From Phycisphaerales bacterium (GTDB lineage: Bacteria; Planctomycetota; Phycisphaerae; Phycisphaerales; UBA1924): DNA of 12,636 nucleotides. A program made the translations under genes and the position numbers. This document shows positions 1 to 6,693 of this stretch, in pieces (position 1 is the first letter of the stretch; each line of letters begins with the position of its first letter). A model generated the notes under the pieces. It saw nothing but the letters and a program-made list of their open reading frames with translations. It did not search any database and was not told the origin of the DNA. The stretch spans positions 1-12,636 of the forward strand of contig JARGNC010000063.1 in assembly GCA_029212425.1 (NCBI GenBank), in the 5' to 3' direction.

Positions 1-743
1 GGGATGTGCTTCGAGAACTGCACACGCTGACGAGAAGCGTCTTCGACTTGGAGTGCCGCGAGCTTTGCCATTGCGATGAGCTCGCCGCGATCATGGACAT
101 CGAGTTTCTCACCGATGTTGTCGCGATGATTATCAACAGTAGATACGGATCGGCAGAGTTGTTTCGCGATGTCCTTGGCGCGGAGTCCTTGGCCCATCAG
201 CGCGAGGACCTCGAGTTCCCTGTTGGTAAGGACATCGAGCTTGCCCAGGTCATTAAAGTTCGCGTGGATGACCATCTCGTTGGTTTTGGTTGAGCTTGCG
301 TAGCCGTATTCCTTTGAGGTGATGGGTTCGACGGTGATCAGAGCAAAGCTTTCTGGGTTTCCATCAATTTCAACTTTGATCGGTCGCATGAGTGTTCGGA
401 GTCTGAAACCTCCGAGGATCTCAAGGAACGTGATGCGGTGTCCGGTTTCGATCGCGAGCTTCGCGACCTTGTACCGTTCCATCGCCCAGTTCTCCGGCGC
501 GAAGTCGTACAACGTCTTTCCAAGGAGGTCGTCGATCGAGCTTTGTTGGAATCCTCGCGTTGCGACATCATTGGCGCAGACGATGGTCCCTTTGGAATCC
601 CAGATCATAATCGAGACGGCGTACATTCCATGGAGAAGCTCGGTAAACAACCGATCGGTCGAGAGTCCTTTGATCATCCGGAGTCTTGGGTACTCTTCGT
701 GATGCTCTTGGTCTTGAGGTTGTTGATCTGAACTCATTGACAT
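1..743 (-). CDS. PAS-LuxR family transcriptional regulator (C-terminus cut by window edge)
   Basis: Reading the complement from an ATG at 743 gives 247 codons with no stop before the edge. Residues about 30-142 look like a PAS-type sensor fold. Residues about 171-235 are a LuxR/GerE helix-turn-helix with the family hallmarks LTNRELEVLALMGQG and RSVSTVDNHRDNIGEKL. There is no receiver domain, so this is a single-component regulator whose input is probably a ligand or cofactor bound by the PAS-like part; the ligand is unknown. It is a clear paralogue of the next gene (816-1601), which lies upstream on the same strand 72 bases away. A second ATG at 737 follows a weak GAGAG at better spacing and may be the true start. 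Only a few C-terminal residues are probably missing, because the paralogue ends about 15 residues beyond this point. Family call is firm; function is not known. Confidence 0.85.
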   Translation of the reverse strand, partial: MSMSSDQQPQDQEHHEEYPRLRMIKGLSTDRLFTELLHGMYAVSIMIWDSKGTIVCANDVATRGFQQSSIDDLLGKTLYDFAPENWAMERYKVAKLAIETGHRITFLEILGGFRLRTLMRPIKVEIDGNPESFALITVEPITSKEYGYASSTKTNEMVIHANFNDLGKLDVLTNRELEVLALMGQGLRAKDIAKQLCRSVSTVDNHRDNIGEKLDVHDRGELIAMAKLAALQVEDASRQRVQFSKHI

Positions 744-767
744 ATCTCTCGGAAAAAATGATTTCCA

Positions 768-773
768 AGTATA
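768..773 (-). promoter_or_regulatory. Candidate -10 box (TATACT) for the first PAS-LuxR gene
   Basis: The complement reads TATACT, 24 bases before the ATG at 743, which would give a leader of about 18 bases. No convincing -35 is seen at 16-18 bases. The same hexamer precedes feoA and scoB in this window, which raises confidence that it is a real promoter word here. Confidence 0.5.
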
Positions 774-815
774 CACAATATGACGAGCTTATGGTGCGTT
801 TCGGGAAAGCGGGTG

Positions 816-1601
816 TCACACAGAGACTGGGCGATTATTGTCATTCGGGAATGCAACATTGGTTCTTGCTGCATCGCTGACATCGAGAGCCGCCTCTCTT
901 GCGAGTCCGACGAGTTCGATCCGGTCAGTGATGCCGAGTTTGTCGCCAATGCGTTCGCGGTGACGATCAATCGTGGAAACCGAACGGTGCAGCATCTCTG
1001 CGATCTGCTTCTGTCGATGCCCGTGTCCCATGAGCGCGAGGACTTCGAGTTCGCGAGGAGTGAGCACTGAGAGCTTACCAAGATTGATGAACTCAGTATC
1101 AATGAGATCATCCGCGTCGCGTGTTGCTCGTAACCAGCGAAGCTTGAGCGGGGTGACCGCTTCAATTGCGATCAGTACAACTGTCCCAAACGGTGATTGC
1201 CCACCAAGATTGATTGGACTGAGCGTGGCGCTGAGTTTGCTTCCCGCAACAATTTCGAGCAGTGTCAGCGGTCGATCACGCTCGACAGCAAGTTTCATGT
1301 ACTTAATTCGTTCAAGTGCCCAAGGTTTGGGAGTCAACTCAACAAGGTTCTTTGATACAACCGAGTCTGGTGTTACACCAGGGAATCCATTCGCTGCGAT
1401 CCGGTTTGCAAACAAGATCTCACCATCTGTCGAACACACAAGAATTGAAGTGGTATGGAACCCGTTGACCAAGCTCTCAAAAAAGAGCTTTGAAGAGTCG
1501 TTGTCAAAACGAAAGGATTGCGTTGCATCCGAAGTAACTGGAAGCGAATCGGCCCGCGACTGAGTGCTGTCCGGGGTATCTGAAAAAGACCCGTTGATCA
1601 C
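816..1601 (-). CDS. PAS-LuxR family transcriptional regulator
   Basis: The product has 261 residues. A variable N-terminal tail (1-35) precedes a PAS-like domain at about 37-150, containing the sequence DGEILFANRIAANGF typical of a PAS core. A LuxR/GerE DNA-binding domain follows at about 177-240 (LTPRELEVLALMGHG, then RSVSTIDRHRERIGDKLGI). The start is a GTG at 1601, chosen because AGGGA (1609-1613) sits seven bases upstream. There is no receiver or kinase domain, so it probably senses a small molecule directly. It is a tandem paralogue of the gene at 1-743. They share a linker of the form WAxERxKxxKLAxE, then LEI and PI, before the DNA-binding domain. It is divergent from scoA, so control of scoA is possible, but this rests on position only. 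Confidence 0.9.
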   Translation of the reverse strand: MINGSFSDTPDSTQSRADSLPVTSDATQSFRFDNDSSKLFFESLVNGFHTTSILVCSTDGEILFANRIAANGFPGVTPDSVVSKNLVELTPKPWALERIKYMKLAVERDRPLTLLEIVAGSKLSATLSPINLGGQSPFGTVVLIAIEAVTPLKLRWLRATRDADDLIDTEFINLGKLSVLTPRELEVLALMGHGHRQKQIAEMLHRSVSTIDRHRERIGDKLGITDRIELVGLAREAALDVSDAARTNVAFPNDNNRPVSV

Positions 1602-1621
1602 GAGTGTGTCCCTTGCAAAAT

Positions 1622-1639
1622 CAGGATCGCCAAATCCTG
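1622..1639. repeat. Inverted repeat in the leader of the PAS-LuxR gene
   Basis: CAGGAT and ATCCTG form a perfect 6-base inverted repeat around a 6-base centre. It lies about nine bases upstream of the AGGGA ribosome binding site of the minus-strand regulator gene. It could be an operator for autoregulation or a small leader hairpin. Six-base arms are short enough to occur by chance. Confidence 0.3.
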
Positions 1640-1684
1640 CCCACCCGCTTGTCCTGAGTCGATCAACAAACTGACGCTGATCTG

Positions 1685-1697
1685 GTATAGACTATAC
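1685..1697. promoter_or_regulatory. Palindrome with back-to-back -10-like boxes between regulator and scoA
   Basis: GTATAG-A-CTATAC is a perfect 6-base inverted repeat with a one-base centre. On the plus strand TATAGA (1686-1691) has TCAACA (1663-1668) at 17 bases as a 4/6 match to a -35. On the minus strand TATAGT (1696-1691) is a 5/6 match to a -10 but has no good -35. The site sits between two divergent genes, so it could be a shared promoter core, a regulator operator, or both. Confidence 0.4.
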
Positions 1698-1747
1698 ATG
1701 CCTCTAGAGCATCGTGTATCGGTAAAATTAACTATTCGGAGAATCCC

Positions 1748-2479
1748 ATGGCCTCCAAAGAATTCGCGACTCCGCAACTCTGTTTTGATGACCTCAAAGA
1801 TATGGGGATCATCAGAGATGGAATGATGTGTATGGTCGGAGGGTTCGGGCTCTGCGGCATCCCAGAGCAACTCATCATGGCACTCCGAGACACAGGTGTC
1901 AGAAACCTGACCTGCGTATCCAATAATGCTGGTGTCGACGACTGGGGACTCGGTTTGCTCCTTGAAACGAAGCAGATCAAGAAAATGATCTCTTCGTATG
2001 TTGGTGAGAATGAAGAGTTTGCACGCCAGTTCCTTTCTGGGGAGCTCGAAGTCGAGTTCAATCCGCAAGGCACACTCGCGGAGCGTGTTCGTGCAGGTGG
2101 CGCTGGTATCCCAGCATTCTTCACCGCGACTGGTGTTGGGACACAAGTTGCAGAGGGGAAAGAAACGCGAGTCTTCAAATCGCCCAACGGCGGACAAGAA
2201 CGAGAGTTTATTATGGAGACCGGTCTGTTTGGTGATCTTGCACTGGTCAAAGCTGCGAAAGCGGATCGGTTCGGAAACCTGATCTTCCATGCGACCGCGC
2301 GGAACTTCAACCCAGAGATGGCGACCGCGGCGCGATTCACAATCGCGGAGGTTGACGAGATCGTCGAAACCGGTGTGTTTGATCCTGATGAGATTCATCT
2401 ATCGGGTGTGTATGTCGATCGGGTCGTGCAGACAGTGTCGGAGAAACGCATCGAGCAGCGCACTGTGAGTGCCAGTTGA
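1748..2479 (+). CDS. scoA: 3-oxoacid CoA-transferase subunit A
   Basis: The product has 243 residues, the usual length for the alpha subunit of succinyl-CoA:3-ketoacid (or acetate/acetoacetate) CoA-transferase. Family features are the glycine-rich GGFGLCGIPE at 31-40, SNNAGVDDWGLGLLL at 58-72, and FNPQGTLAERVRAGGAGIPA at 104-123. The enzyme moves CoA between a dicarboxylic or short acyl-CoA and a 3-oxoacid in the cytoplasm, and works with subunit B, which carries the catalytic glutamate. The start ATG has GGAG (1738-1741) six bases upstream. Subunit B is normally the next gene, but here it lies about 6.4 kb downstream at 8874 in the same direction. Between scoA and the next gene are only 25 bases, so those two are probably co-transcribed. 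Substrate preference (succinyl-CoA or acetyl-CoA) cannot be told from the sequence, so scoA rather than atoD is a choice by similarity. Confidence 0.92.
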   Translation: MASKEFATPQLCFDDLKDMGIIRDGMMCMVGGFGLCGIPEQLIMALRDTGVRNLTCVSNNAGVDDWGLGLLLETKQIKKMISSYVGENEEFARQFLSGELEVEFNPQGTLAERVRAGGAGIPAFFTATGVGTQVAEGKETRVFKSPNGGQEREFIMETGLFGDLALVKAAKADRFGNLIFHATARNFNPEMATAARFTIAEVDEIVETGVFDPDEIHLSGVYVDRVVQTVSEKRIEQRTVSAS

Positions 2480-2504
2480 ATGCCAACTAAGCGAGGGGTG
2501 AGCA

Positions 2505-2768
2505 ATGAATGAAAGCAAAGAAGCGAAGACCAAGCCCGAAGCGAAGGCGTGGTACCTGCGTCCGAAGTCGATCATCGCATTGATTGCCGCGGTGGTGTTC
2601 TTGATCTTGGTGTTCCAGAACTGGGATTCGGTCTCGGTGCGAATTCTATTCTGGACGCAAACGGTTCCTGCTTCGTTGATGTATGTGTTCTTTGCGATCG
2701 CTGGTTTCGTTGCCGCTCGGATCACTCACCGGACCCGGCCGAGGGCGACCGGGTCCGTGAGCAAGTGA
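2505..2768 (+). CDS. LapA-domain (DUF1049) small membrane protein
   Basis: The 87-residue product has a charged, lysine-rich N-terminus (1-18). A membrane helix follows at about 22-40, ending in VFQNWDSVSVRILFW. A second helix lies at about 54-72, with an arginine-rich C-terminal tail. The QN-x5-VxxRxLFW pattern between two helices is the signature of the LapA/DUF1049 family. The E. coli LapA members take part in lipopolysaccharide assembly; in other phyla the role is unknown. GAGGGGTGAG lies just upstream of the ATG. It follows scoA by 25 bases and ends at a hairpin (2774-2802), so the two genes look like one transcript, although no functional link to CoA transfer is apparent. Confidence 0.75.
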   Translation: MNESKEAKTKPEAKAWYLRPKSIIALIAAVVFLILVFQNWDSVSVRILFWTQTVPASLMYVFFAIAGFVAARITHRTRPRATGSVSK

Positions 2769-2773
2769 TCCAA

Positions 2774-2802
2774 GATCCGTTGGCGTTGTAGTACAACGGA
2801 TC
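2774..2802. terminator. Hairpin between convergent genes, candidate terminator
   Basis: GATCCGTTG (2774-2782) and CAACGGATC (2794-2802) form a perfect nine-base stem with an 11-base loop. It lies between the end of the LapA-domain gene and the end of the minus-strand gene at 2808. Neither strand has a run of T after the stem, so it is not a textbook intrinsic terminator. It may stop transcription with Rho or protect the 3' ends. Confidence 0.5.
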
Positions 2803-2807
2803 GAACC

Positions 2808-3494
2808 CTACCGACGCCGGCGCATTCCGAGGAGGGAGCCTGTCGCGAGAAGGCCCAGTGTGCCGGGTGTCGGAGTGATGACAACATTGTCCACGAGTCC
2901 AGCGAACGCGGTGTAGGTGCCGTCGCTGTATCGTGCGGAGAGTTGGAGCGAGTCGAAAGCGACGCCGTCGATCGAGAGTGATTGTCCTACAAGATTGTCG
3001 CGTCCTCCACGATCAGAGAGCATGTACGAATCACTCGCGACGAGCACGCCGTTGAGCGTCGCGTCGAGCGAGAGGGTGATCCCGCTCCAGGGACCGTTCT
3101 CGAAGATCAGCATATCCATTGAGGCGAAGCTCTCGACCTGTCCGGTTGTCATATGGAATGAGGACAATATATTGATCGAGAGGTTGTCGCCCGCAATGTA
3201 GCTGGTGCCGAAAGAGAGTGCGTTGGTCCCGCCGAGCACGCCGGGGAAATCGTTCATCGCGAGAGTCGCGTTCTCAACGATGAACTGTCGGCCGTACTCG
3301 CCTGGTGTAAAGTTTGAACCGTCGGGATTGACCCCCGAGACATCGTTGAGTCCGGAGAAGGTGATCCCGCCGTCGGTGAATGTTTCACCTGCGAATCCCT
3401 CTTGCTGGGATTCGAAGTCCGCGATGCCTGCAAGTGTGGTGCCTGCGATCGCAGCGGTGGTGAGTGTCTGAAGCAATACTGTGCTGTGTTTCAT
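2808..3494 (-). CDS. PEP-CTERM-like secreted protein
   Basis: The product has 228 residues from an ATG at 3494, preceded by GAGAGAAAG. A longer reading frame to 3590 exists but lacks a ribosome binding site and would bury the signal peptide. Residues 1-25 are a signal peptide (MKHSTVLLQT, then an alanine-rich core). The mature part is rich in G, S, D and T, with alternating patterns typical of a beta-sandwich (for example GLVDNVVITPTP near the end). The last 22 residues form a sorting tail: PTP at 208-210, a hydrophobic stretch, and RRRR. In PEP-CTERM proteins such tails direct recognition by an exosortase-type enzyme at the membrane. The E of PEP is missing here. The mature domain is not one I recognise, so substrate or function is unknown. 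It lies 96 bases after the HAF gene and may share its transcript. Confidence 0.82.
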   Translation of the reverse strand: MKHSTVLLQTLTTAAIAGTTLAGIADFESQQEGFAGETFTDGGITFSGLNDVSGVNPDGSNFTPGEYGRQFIVENATLAMNDFPGVLGGTNALSFGTSYIAGDNLSINILSSFHMTTGQVESFASMDMLIFENGPWSGITLSLDATLNGVLVASDSYMLSDRGGRDNLVGQSLSIDGVAFDSLQLSARYSDGTYTAFAGLVDNVVITPTPGTLGLLATGSLLGMRRRR

Positions 3495-3590
3495 GTCTTT
3501 CTCTCTCTTGTTGATGGTGCGTGAAAATGCGAAGGAAAGAAGCAGGGACGAGCGTTGGCCCGGCCCGCTTGTGTGTTTGCGATAAATCAA

Positions 3591-4706
3591 TCAGGATCGA
3601 CGACGACGAGCGGCTGCCATACCGCCGAGCATCAATGCCGCCAGTGATCCCGGTGCAGGGACGAATCCCTCAATGACGAATGCGGAGGTCGTTCCATCGT
3701 GGAGGAGTCCGTATCCAACGATGTCGCCGTTGTTGTTGACCCCTGTTGCTTCGATAAGCAGCTCGAACATGGAGTCTTCGGTAAGCAGGTCGTTGAGATC
3801 GAACATCTCACCCGCCTTCCATGCCCATGCGCGCGAGTCGAGCCCATTGTGCATCCCGTCCCATGAGTATCCGACGATCAGTCCCGAGTCGTTGACATCG
3901 TTCGCTTCCGATGTGTTGAGGCCGTCGAGTGATCCGAGCAGCATCGGTTCGCTTGGCGGTCCAAGAAGATCGCTGGTGAAGATTGCTGCTTGCCATGCGC
4001 CGTCGGTGCCGTAGTTGGTGTGACCGACGCTCATACCGTTGTTGTTGATCGCTGTTGCGATTGAGAAGTTGAACCCAGCTGGTCCAAGATCCCTCGTGTC
4101 GAATCCGCCGCGTCCGTCTGGGGCGGAGATGGTTGCGGTGTCAGGATCACCAAAGAAGAATGAGTGTCCGACCATGACACCCGCGCTGTTGACGCCGAGG
4201 TTTGAGCCGCCTTGGTATTGGGTTCCTGCGACTTGGTAGCCCGTGGAGTCCCATACGAATCCCTTTGCGAATCCTGGGAAGATCGATGCGCTCCCAACAA
4301 TGGTCCCGTTGTCATTGATATCACGCGCGGCACTTGGTCCGACCGCATTCATATCAGCGCCAAGATCGGTGGTGCGTCCGCCGTCCCAAAGGGTTGCGGT
4401 GCGGTATCCCATATTGTTTTCTGAGTATCCGACAACCTGTCCGCTGTTGTTAATCGCGTATGCGAGCGAGAGCCCGTATCCGTCGGCGTATCCCAACGAA
4501 GATGCATTGCCGCTGGAATCCCAGAGCGTAGACGAAGTGCCAAACACACCTTCGGACTGTCCAACGACCTGTCCCCAGTCGTTGATGTCATACGCGATGG
4601 AGGCGCCGTTCGATGGACCTCGGAGTGCATTGACCGGCTGAGCGATCGCTGATCCTGCGAGTGCGAGCAGGCACACCCCGAACGAAATGGAATTGGTTGT
4701 GTTCAT
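3591..4706 (-). CDS. HAF-repeat secreted protein with PEP-CTERM-like tail
   Basis: The 371-residue product starts at an ATG at 4706, with AGGAG (4715-4719) eight bases upstream. An in-frame start at 4808 would place extra charged residues before the signal peptide. Residues 1-22 are the signal peptide. The rest consists of about seven copies of a 40-50-residue unit containing the core INDxGxxVG, at 41, 85, 130, 172, 220, 271 and 323. The spacing and motif match the HAF family of probable extracellular repeats, expected to form a repeated beta-rich, possibly propeller-like surface structure. The C-terminus has PAPG at 350-353, a hydrophobic stretch and RRRRS, a sorting tail shared with two other proteins in the window. 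Its biological role is not known; export and surface attachment is the supported inference. Confidence 0.88.
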   Translation of the reverse strand: MNTTNSISFGVCLLALAGSAIAQPVNALRGPSNGASIAYDINDWGQVVGQSEGVFGTSSTLWDSSGNASSLGYADGYGLSLAYAINNSGQVVGYSENNMGYRTATLWDGGRTTDLGADMNAVGPSAARDINDNGTIVGSASIFPGFAKGFVWDSTGYQVAGTQYQGGSNLGVNSAGVMVGHSFFFGDPDTATISAPDGRGGFDTRDLGPAGFNFSIATAINNNGMSVGHTNYGTDGAWQAAIFTSDLLGPPSEPMLLGSLDGLNTSEANDVNDSGLIVGYSWDGMHNGLDSRAWAWKAGEMFDLNDLLTEDSMFELLIEATGVNNNGDIVGYGLLHDGTTSAFVIEGFVPAPGSLAALMLGGMAAARRRRS

Positions 4707-4714
4707 GGGAAGGT

Positions 4715-4719
4715 CTCCT
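4715..4719 (-). promoter_or_regulatory. Ribosome binding site fixing the HAF gene start
   Basis: The complement reads AGGAG eight bases before the ATG at 4706. It selects this start over the in-frame ATG at 4808 and places the signal peptide at the N-terminus. Confidence 0.75.
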
Positions 4720-4808
4720 GTTGAATTGGGTTGAATCTCAATCTCTAGTCGTGGGCGTTCTCTGTCCTGCTTCGCGTCGAGGGGCTGGATGTGTGGAGAA
4801 CTTTGCAC

Positions 4809-4836
4809 AATGTATCTAAATCTGACTTGAAATCAA
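4809..4836 (-). promoter_or_regulatory. Candidate promoter for the HAF gene
   Basis: On the minus strand TTGATT (4836-4831) and TACATT (4814-4809) are separated by 16 bases. Each is a 4/6 match or better to the sigma-70 consensus. Transcription would begin near 4802, giving a leader of about 95 bases. It overlaps a plus-strand promoter for the next gene. Confidence 0.45.
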
Positions 4837-4855
4837 CCCTCAAATCAGTTAATCT
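4827..4855 (+). promoter_or_regulatory. Candidate promoter for the 446-residue protein
   Basis: TTGAAA (4827-4832) and TAATCT (4850-4855) are separated by exactly 17 bases, a good sigma-70 arrangement. The start would be near 4862. Its -35 overlaps the -35 of the divergent HAF promoter, so a protein bound here could affect both genes. Confidence 0.55.
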
Positions 4856-4921
4856 CGAAAAAATGTCTACTTTCCCGTTCTATCCCTGTTCATTGGTACG
4901 GAAACGCCGGATTCGAGTTTC

Positions 4922-6262
4922 ATGAAGCCACGCATCTTTACAAGCCCGCACGAGGCATTTCGGAGCACAACCGCCTTAGAAGGCGGTATTGTGCATGTCA
5001 TGCCATCTGATTCCTTGATGAACTTGAAAGCACCCGCGACGCCATTGACCGCAACCCAGCGTGCCCGCTGTGAGCGCGTTGCTTCCAGACTCCACGCGGA
5101 CCTCTCCGAACTGGTCAACCTGCTCCCAGACCATGCTCAAGGAGGGTCAGGGATGTCGCGACACCTCGGGATCGTCCGCAATACCTGCCAACGCGTCATC
5201 CAAGCACTCGCTGACCACGATCCGACGATCGAAACACTCATCAAGATGCCAGGCACCAAAGGGCTCCGCTTGATGCTCGAAGCGATGCAGAAAGAAGGCA
5301 TCGATCAGAACAAAATCGAGATCGCACAAGCGGGCGTCGATCAGTTCGACGGACTCATCCGAGACTACGGCGGTTCCCATTCCAAACTCAGTGCGCGGAT
5401 CAGCGCGATGGACGCGAACCAAAAACCCCTCGAACTCGCATCGCTTCAAGCGCGCCAAGCGTTGTATCAAGCTGCAGTCGGAATCACTGGGCGCGCAGCA
5501 CAATCCTCGATCTCCCTCTACGCGTTCCGACAATCACCGGATGACACCGATGTCCTCCAGCGCGCCATCGCAACGGGATTGATCCAAACCACAGTGATTC
5601 CAGGGGGGATGCCCGTCGTCATATCCAACGGCAGCACGCTCCGCTGGGACGACGATCTCGAACACGCACTCAAAAACCTCGACGATTCGGACGCACAAGG
5701 AACGACACCTGATGCGTTGCTCCAAAAGTTTTGTTCACAGCCGCTGCCGACCGTCACTTCGCGTGGGACACAAGAGAGCACCATCCGCGTGATTGATCCG
5801 CAGAGTCTGGATCATCCGCAGACCTTTGATGTCGTCAGCGCGGCACGCTCGAACCATCCGTTCCTCGATCCGCAGGGGATGCCGATCTTCAACGAGATCT
5901 GGTCGCTCGCGAACTGCCCTTCCAAGAAACTGATCTTCGACATCTATGTCCACGAGGACATGGAACGGATGTTCCGTCCATCGGTCGATGCGCAGCAGTG
6001 GAACCCGAACTTGTCGGCACCAGGTGGGGATAAGTGGGTGCTCCGGTATCCGCAGGTCCCGACACTCGAACTGCTCGGTAGAGGGATCGGGAACGCAGCG
6101 ACAACTGGTTACGCTCGGCACGCGCAACTCACCAAGGTATTCTTCGAGCGGATCGGATGGAACCCATCTGAGTTCTTTGGACTCCGCTGCGAGGTCGATT
6201 TCCCGATCTGGCGCGGCGGGTACTGCATCAAGTTCGCGCCAGTCCAGAATCCTGTCGAGTAG
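4922..6262 (+). CDS. Uncharacterised protein with helix-turn-helix-like N-terminal region
   Basis: I do not recognise this 446-residue protein as a named family. It has no signal peptide and no membrane helix, so it is probably cytoplasmic. Residues about 43-120 are helical. They contain SGMSRHLGIVRNTCQRVIQA (76-95), which resembles the turn and recognition helix of a helix-turn-helix, and then KMPGTKGLRLMLEAM. A middle helical part (about 125-195) is followed by a mixed alpha/beta C-terminal half rich in W, F and P (320-440). The start is uncertain. The ATG at 4922 has no clear ribosome binding site, and in-frame ATGs at 5000 and 5018 are alternatives. A perfect inverted repeat (4970-4987) falls between these candidate starts. 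Codon bias and GC match the neighbours, so recent transfer is not indicated. A DNA-binding regulator is possible but unproven. Confidence 0.8.
   Translation: MKPRIFTSPHEAFRSTTALEGGIVHVMPSDSLMNLKAPATPLTATQRARCERVASRLHADLSELVNLLPDHAQGGSGMSRHLGIVRNTCQRVIQALADHDPTIETLIKMPGTKGLRLMLEAMQKEGIDQNKIEIAQAGVDQFDGLIRDYGGSHSKLSARISAMDANQKPLELASLQARQALYQAAVGITGRAAQSSISLYAFRQSPDDTDVLQRAIATGLIQTTVIPGGMPVVISNGSTLRWDDDLEHALKNLDDSDAQGTTPDALLQKFCSQPLPTVTSRGTQESTIRVIDPQSLDHPQTFDVVSAARSNHPFLDPQGMPIFNEIWSLANCPSKKLIFDIYVHEDMERMFRPSVDAQQWNPNLSAPGGDKWVLRYPQVPTLELLGRGIGNAATTGYARHAQLTKVFFERIGWNPSEFFGLRCEVDFPIWRGGYCIKFAPVQNPVE
4970..4987. repeat. Perfect 8-base inverted repeat near the start of the 446-residue gene
   Basis: ACCGCCTT and AAGGCGGT flank a two-base centre. 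It is within the reading frame if the ATG at 4922 is used, or in the leader if translation begins at 5000 or 5018. It could be an operator or an RNA hairpin (its two-base centre would force a few pairs open). Confidence 0.45.
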
Positions 6263-6345
6263 CGTGCTACCGCCGTTCTTGCGCCAATATGGGGATTTTG
6301 GAGATTCTTCCTGCGATTCAGTCTCAATAGGCGAACGCCTTGTGC

Positions 6346-6351
6346 TATACT
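6346..6351 (+). promoter_or_regulatory. Candidate -10 box (TATACT) of the feo operon
   Basis: TATACT lies inside CTATACTGG (6345-6353), a nine-base word found identically before scoB. Transcription would start near 6358, about 22 bases before the feoA GTG. No clear -35 and no recognisable Fur or DtxR box is seen nearby. Confidence 0.5.
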
Positions 6352-6368
6352 GGGGTACGCATTTATGC

Positions 6369-6373
6369 AGGAG
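6369..6373 (+). promoter_or_regulatory. Ribosome binding site fixing the feoA GTG start
   Basis: AGGAG lies six bases before the GTG at 6380. An in-frame ATG at 6365 overlaps the ribosome binding site itself and would have none upstream, so GTG is preferred. Confidence 0.7.
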
Positions 6374-6379
6374 TCCATT

Positions 6380-6688
6380 GTGCTGAACATTCCAGACCAA
6401 CCCAATCTCGATCACGCGTCAGCTGGAGTCGAATCCAACGAGTCCATCCCGTTGAGCCGACTCGCGCGAGGACAGAGTGGTCGTGTTCGGATCCAAGGCA
6501 CAACGAGTGAAGTCAAGATGCTCCGTGCGATGGGTCTTCGTCCCAACGCATCGGTCACGATGTGCCGATTCGGTGAGCCTTGCATCGTGTCGCTTTCAGG
6601 CGCGTGTGGCGGTGGATGCCGCATCGGACTCGCGAAAGAAATCGCGGGACGCGTGATGGTCGATCCAGACTCCCCGATCAACGGCTAA
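6380..6688 (+). CDS. feoA: FeoA, ferrous iron transport accessory protein
   Basis: The product has 102 residues starting at GTG. After about 20 variable residues comes an SH3-like FeoA domain: PLSRLARGQSGRVRIQG, MLRAMGLRPNASVTM, then a final strand with GRVMVD. FeoA is a small cytoplasmic partner of the FeoB Fe(II) transporter and is thought to tune its activity. The position five bases before feoB supports the call. Unusually, the core carries cysteines spaced C-x5-C-x7-C-x3-C (CRFGEPC, then CGGGC), absent from E. coli FeoA; they could bind a metal. The N-terminal extension of about 20 residues is longer than in many FeoA proteins. Confidence 0.9.
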   Translation: MLNIPDQPNLDHASAGVESNESIPLSRLARGQSGRVRIQGTTSEVKMLRAMGLRPNASVTMCRFGEPCIVSLSGACGGGCRIGLAKEIAGRVMVDPDSPING

Positions 6689-6693
6689 TCATC

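Noticed and set aside
1598..2398. Long open frame on the minus strand opposite scoA
   Set aside because: It is fully antisense to a well-supported CoA-transferase gene, has no family features, and reflects codon bias of the real gene.
3540..3580. GC-rich possible hairpin between the HAF and PEP-CTERM-like genes
   Set aside because: The GGCC repeats do not form a stem of useful length and no T-run follows.
3495..3590. N-terminal extension of the PEP-CTERM-like gene to 3590
   Set aside because: It would put 32 polar residues ahead of a clear signal peptide and has no ribosome binding site; the ATG at 3494 has one.
6263..6379. Possible Fur or iron-responsive operator before feoA
   Set aside because: I looked for a GATAATGATAAT-like palindrome or DtxR-type site and saw none, so no operator is claimed.
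5735..6415. 226-codon open frame antisense to the 446-residue gene and crossing into the feo leader
   Set aside because: It has no ribosome binding site or recognisable motif and would overlap the feo promoter; the plus-strand frame has the better promoter and length.
6580..6693. N-terminal extension of feoB overlapping feoA
   Set aside because: The extra residues are arginine-rich shadow sequence of feoA in another frame; FeoB proteins begin just before the GNPNVGKT motif.
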